A stretch of DNA of 64,000 nucleotides. It comes from Sweltsa coloradensis (taxonomy: Eukaryota > Arthropoda > Insecta > Plecoptera > Chloroperlidae). The notes below the pieces were generated by a model. That model saw nothing but the letters and a program-made list of their open reading frames with translations, was not told where the DNA came from and did no database searches. Location: the NCBI GenBank assembly GCA_024449915.1, contig JAMZAV010001750.1, positions 62,001 through 126,000 of the forward strand. The letters run 5' to 3'. The translations under genes were made by a program, and so were the position numbers. Below are positions 60,138 to 64,000 of this stretch, piece after piece (the stretch's first letter is position 1; the number at the start of each line of letters is the position of its first letter).

Positions 60138-61035
60138 TATGAATGTTAATCTGACCCAGTAAGACAATAACGTCCTTCGTCTGATATTGTTTCGACCTCA
60201 CTGGTTGGAATGTGTTTCACAAACATTCAGTTGCCATAGGAACAAACGACACGCGTGTGGTAATGCAGTCTCAAAGTAAGAGTTGCCTCAAAACCCCTTT
60301 GAAGATTCTAACCTTAGCCTAGTTGGCTAGCGTCCAAAGGTGTAATGCATCATTGACTCTTGCCCTCTTTAATTTTAGAAACGTGTATGCTATTCCTCCA
60401 CAAATTCTTTGAAGATTCAAACCTTAGCTATTCATTATGAATAGATAAGTATAGGGCCAGTCGTTCAAAGGTGTAACGTAGCATTGAAAATACTTGCTCT
60501 CTTTGGTGTTATGGTGTTTGTACAAAACTTTTATGGACATTCAATCCAAATCAATAATTGATGAAGTCTATGAATGTAAGTCTAGTGTAAGACGTTCGTT
60601 GTCCAGCCTGTCATCAGAAGTACAGGCGCTCCTTGATACAGTTCTATGCTATCACTTGGAAGGTCGAATAAAGTTCATGGCCTGAATATTAAAAGGGAAA
60701 AAAAGATATTTTGTGAGACTCGTTGGTCTTGTGGTCATCGGTCATACTATCTGCTGTTGATTTTGATTTTGATTTTTTTGTGTTGTTTTTTTGTGTAACG
60801 TACCATTGAAAAACTTGCTCTCTTTGGTATTAGTAAACTGAATTCTTTGGAAACCTTTATAAACATTCAAGCCATTTCAATAATCATGAAGTCTATGAAC
60901 GTAATTTTAGGGTAAGTCGTTCGTTGTCCAGCCTGTCATCAGAAGTACAGGCACTCCTTGATACAGTTCTATGCTATCACTTGAAATGTTGATAAAGTTT
61001 GTGGCCTGAATATTAACAGGCAAGTGGAAGGATCT

Positions 61036-61115
61036 TTGTGGGACTCGTTGGTCAAGTGGTTATCGGTCATGATTTCTGCAGTTGGTGTTTCCAGGTTTGA
61101 TTCCAGATTCACGCA
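61036..61115 (+). mobile_element. tRNA-derived SINE head
   Basis: A-box-like TGGTCAAGTGGTTATCGG and B-box-like AGGTTTGATTCC spaced as in a tRNA, followed by non-tRNA sequence. A partial sister (A box only) is at 60715-60760. Not a functional tRNA: no full cloverleaf. Confidence 0.4.
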
Positions 61116-61204
61116 GAAATTGATAACTTTTGAAAAAGACTTTATTCCAACAATATTTTCTATGGCACTTGGGTTGATGAAAATAGTGACTGCACCCATA
61201 GTAG

Positions 61205-62345
61205 TTACAAAGCACATACTTAATCAATAAATAATGTGCTAAAGTCCATCTAAAAGATATATGAAATTCAAATTCAAAGTAAAGCCAATAACAAAGCCAA
61301 CTATTTGGCTGAGTATATTTTGATCAACGAGTTTTACGTCTTAATTTTAATTGTATACTAAGATTTTCGCCAAAAAATATGCAGGCACAGAAACGCGCAA
61401 AAATGATTTAAAATAAAGCAGATCAAGAGATTAACGCGAGAAACAAATAGCAAATTGAACTTGTTATTGCATTTAAACAGAGCGAGAAAATTTGGTCAGT
61501 GGAAGCTTGACCACTAAAACCAAAGGGGGAAAATCTTTGCGGAGATTTCGAGTACTTTTTACCTCTTGTGGAAACTACCAGTTATTCCCTTTTTTATCTC
61601 CTTTTCCCACTTACCCTGCCAATACATCCTCTTCTTGCAGACATCCAAGGCTTCGAAGCCACTTTCTTCTTCCTCTATATCTGGAGCTTCGACAGAAACT
61701 GTGACGCTCATTATGAATGTTAATCTGACCCAGTAAGACAATAACGTCCTTCGTCTGATATTGTTTCGACCTCACTGGTTGGAATGTATTTCACAAACAT
61801 TCAGTTGCCATAGGAACGAACTCACGCGTGATGGTAAATGCAAGTACTCAAAGTATAGAGTTGCCTCAAACCCCTTTGAAGATTCTAACCTTAGCCTAGT
61901 TGGCTAGCCGTCCAAAGGTGTAATGCATCATTGATAACTCTTGCCCTCTTTAATTTTAGAAACGTGTAGCATTCCTCCAAAAATTCTTTGAAGATTCAAA
62001 AACCTACATTCATTATGAATAGATAAGTATAGGCAAGCGTTCAAGTGTAACGAGCATTGAAAATACTGCTCCTTTGGTGTATGGTTTGTTCAAACCTTGT
62101 GAAAACGAACCAGCAAGTCTAGACTGGTAATATAGGGTAAGTCTTACATTGTCCAGCCTTTCATCAGAAGTACAGGCGCTCTTTGATAACGCTCTACAGC
62201 GACTAATATCTCGCTAACGATCCTCGCAGTATCCTTGGGCAGTTTCCTGAACCCCTGTTACATACTTTATTCCATCAATATTATCTTAGCCAAGGGCTAA
62301 TGAAAGCATTGACTCTGCAGCAATCTTAGCATCCAAGCACATACT
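61205..62345. repeat. Tandem duplication unit B (with intact OR exon 1)
   Basis: Second unit, carrying the intact first exon at 61615-61711 and its upstream region. Offset to unit A at exon 1 is 1574 bp. It has one TCCAGCC(T/-)TTCATCAGAAG block (62151) against two in unit A. Confidence 0.6.
61615..61711 (-). CDS. Odorant receptor gene, exon 1 (intact distal copy)
   Basis: N-terminal coding exon of the insect odorant receptor (OR) gene, 32 codons plus one base. Translation starts at an ATG with A at -3; the peptide begins MSVTVSVEAPD, carries an acidic EEEES run and ends in CKKRMYWQ. The exon closes on a strong donor (CAGG|GTAAGT) in phase 1. Joined to exon 2, which opens with the two remaining codon bases, it gives YWQGLWKDDSEPDLKFY, matching the 'GLW' N-terminus usual in ORs. 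The N-terminus is expected to be cytoplasmic. A second copy lies at 60042-60137 but is frameshifted, so this distal copy is the best candidate first exon. No promoter could be recognised upstream. What is seen: phase match and donor. Inferred: that it splices over 3.0 kb to exon 2. Confidence 0.7.
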
Positions 62346-63354
62346 TCATTAATATGGAATGTATGTGGGACTCGGACTGTTTTAACTTTTTATTGCGGAT
62401 TTTAGCTCCTAGTAAAAATCAGTAAATAAACTGATTATGTGGACTATAAATACATGTTTGTATTTATTTATTTATCTTCTTTGCTGCCTCATCAATAAGA
62501 AGTAATGCCTAAACTAAACTGTTTCAAACTTTGACCATTGTTATGTAGGCCCTAATAGATATTTGTTACCGGCTAGATAATAATATTAAGGTTTCATTTC
62601 CTCTTTCATTATTTCATCTGTCCACATTTAACACTTTTCTCATGCATTTAGTATAGATTTATTTTATATTATCTTATTTTATAATGATATAAGGATGGGG
62701 CAGGATCCCTGCGGTTAATGTGTCACAAAGGCCTGCTTTCAGTGGCGGATCTAGGACATAATCATGGGGGGGCGAACGCCCCCCCCCCCTGTATCCGCCA
62801 CTGCCTGCTTTCCTGTCTCATTCTGGATTGTCGCTGAAAACAATAATAAAAATTACGAAATTTAACGCATCTTATCTAAAATATTGTATAATACCCAGTT
62901 CTTTGGACCATTTGCTAACTATGAATAGATAAATCGCCCTACGATTTCATCCCTGCAAAGCTTGGCGGAAATGAATTTGGACGAACTATTACTTAAAATG
63001 TTATTGTAATTATAGTAATTACAAATTCAATTTTGCCAAACTGTTAAATGATATAAACGTGACGGGCGAAGTTATTTGATGTATTTATAGCGCGCAAATA
63101 AAGAACACATACTCTTCTCTTAGATCTCAATGCTTTGGGCGTGTAAGATCTTGAGAAGTTTTTGTAGGCGTGCGTATCATAGTAAGGAAACACGGGTCTA
63201 GTTCGAAATACAAATCATTCGATTATTCACATTACAACACATGGACAACATTAATTAATTGATAATTTTATTGTTATATTTTAGTTTTAAAGTAAAAAGA
63301 GTTCATTTTACAATATTTAAAACATAGTGAATTGCACAAAAAATATCAGTTCTG
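62346..63354. other. Upstream of OR gene, no gene recognised
   Basis: Contains the 64-bp hAT MITE and a diverged relative of the 24567 fold-back (62930-63170). No promoter motif could be assigned. Confidence 0.5.
62740..62803. mobile_element. 64-bp hAT-type MITE (CAGTGGCG family)
   Basis: Minimal palindromic member: CAGTGGCGGATC...ATCCGCCACTG with a G-run/C-run stem, flanked by the perfect 8-bp duplication CCTGCTTT (62732-62739 and 62804-62811). Little beyond the two ends remains. Confidence 0.75.
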
Positions 63355-63475
63355 TGACTGAGTGGGTAGACACTAAATACGAGTGTATTCATTTGTATTT
63401 ATTTATTTATTTATTTTTATCTACTTATGTATGGATATATTTATTTATTTGTTTATTTATTAATTTATTTGCTAT
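63355..63475. repeat. GTGGGTAGACNCTAAATACGA repeat with (ATTT)n tail
   Basis: ACTGAGTGGGTAGAC...AAATACGA followed by TTTATTTA-type tetranucleotides. Same head at 59930 and 36188, weaker at 62438, each followed by TTTATTTA. Confidence 0.6.
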
Positions 63476-63502
63476 CCACTAAAATGTTTTAAATAATTAT
63501 TG

Positions 63503-63959
63503 TTGGATGAGCGTAGCGAGCGAAGCGAAGATTCCATTTCACTACACCGGAGAAAAAATCCCGAATGTTTTTTTTTCCTTTTTTTTCTTGCATTTTTGTG
63601 TTTGTCCACACGATTCCGGCTAGACCGATACTCCAATTGCGATGAAATTTCATGGAGGCCTTGGAAATCTCTGAACTTAGAACTGCCACGTTTTTGAGCG
63701 AAATCGAAAAATTATTTTTCATTAAAATCGCAATGTCATTGTTTTCGATTATAAACTTTCTTCGCTTAAAACCTACATCTTTTTTCCGATTTTTATGTTT
63801 TTTTTAAGAATCTTAATTTTATGAATAAATATATTTGGGGTGAAAATTTGAGCGCAAACGAAAAATAATTTCTCATGAAAATCGCAATTTTACACTTTTC
63901 ACGCTCATCCAACGCTCATCCAACAACGCGCCTGAAAAAGCGTTTGCGAAGCTTCCTAC
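63503..63959 (+). mobile_element. Short Helentron-like (HINE) element
   Basis: 457 bp, 5' TTGGATGAGCGTAGCG, 3' AACGC...GCGTT hairpin, ending CTTCCTAC|T rather than CTAG (within the CTRR-like variation, or one substitution). The CGCTCATCCAA subterminal repeat is doubled at its 3' end. Confidence 0.55.
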
Positions 63960-64000
63960 TGAAATATTGTTTGATAAAGATTCCTGTAAAGTAGTCGACA

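Larger units (their letters stand above)
58735..61204. repeat. Tandem duplication unit A (with OR exon 1 pseudo-copy)
   Basis: Homologous to 61205-62345. The junction words CACATACTTAATCAATAA near 61203 correspond to GCACTTACTTAAGTAATAA near 58735 and GCACATACTTCATTAATAT near 62336. Unit A is longer because it holds the 59092-59700 element and a second copy of a TCCAGCCTGTCATCAGAAG block (60602 and 60927). The region 60000-60540 is the best preserved against unit B. Confidence 0.6.

Overview
The window is a gene-poor, transposon-rich stretch of a large eukaryotic genome, almost certainly an insect. No bacterial gene organisation is present; the sequence is AT-rich and full of interspersed repeats, poly-G/C runs and intron-sized gaps. 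The strongest taxonomic evidence is a spliced insect odorant receptor (OR, 7tm_6) gene, a family confined to insects. A short (GGTTA)n-like tract is compatible with an arthropod. Large introns and repeat load suggest a big-genome, possibly hemimetabolous insect, but that is inference.

Only two host genes can be supported, both on the minus strand. (1) At 22974-23321 is the first coding exon of a neprilysin/ECE-like M13 metallopeptidase: cytosolic tail, signal anchor and the first cysteine motif, ending at a GTGAGT donor. Its later exons were not found. (2) From 61711 down to 41438 lies an OR gene rebuilt from six exons whose splice sites and phases all agree: E1 61615-61711, E2 58065-58566, E3 56478-57167, E4 56301-56400, E5 49833-49937, E6 41438-41593. 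Together they give 1650 nt, exactly 550 codons, ending before a short C-terminal exon that was not located. The protein has the usual OR landmarks plus an extra acidic segment of about 140-150 residues in intracellular loop 2, between TM4 and TM5, containing a 47-residue internal duplication. Exon 1 exists twice; the nearer copy has a 1-bp deletion. The TM7 exon has been amplified downstream into a ~174-bp tandem array at 40007-40441, split from the functional copy by a hAT-type insertion with a perfect 8-bp target duplication.

The rest is mobile DNA. A dominant family (34.2-34.97, 37.8-38.5, 43.5-49.8, 50.3-55.2, 57.2-58.0, 59.1-59.7, 63.5-64.0 kb) has subterminal inverted repeats (TTGGATGAGCG), internal tandem repeats, a 3' hairpin (AACGC...GCGTT) and a CTAG end followed by T. 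Four copies can be compared with an uninterrupted version of the same host repeat at 48.42-48.99 kb and show insertion without target duplication, which points to a Helitron/Helentron-like (HINE) family. Also present: a Penelope-like element with a GIY-YIG endonuclease and hammerhead-ribozyme motifs, a truncated non-LTR reverse transcriptase, hAT, piggyBac-like and Mutator-like MITEs with target duplications, fold-back elements, tRNA-derived SINEs, a ~214-bp satellite, and a 1.5-kb dispersed repeat.

Layout: 0-22 kb intergenic repeats; 22.9-23.6 kb M13 first exon and upstream region; 24-40 kb intergenic repeats; 40-62 kb the OR gene with transposon-filled introns; 62-64 kb repeats. The two genes show no sign of acting together.
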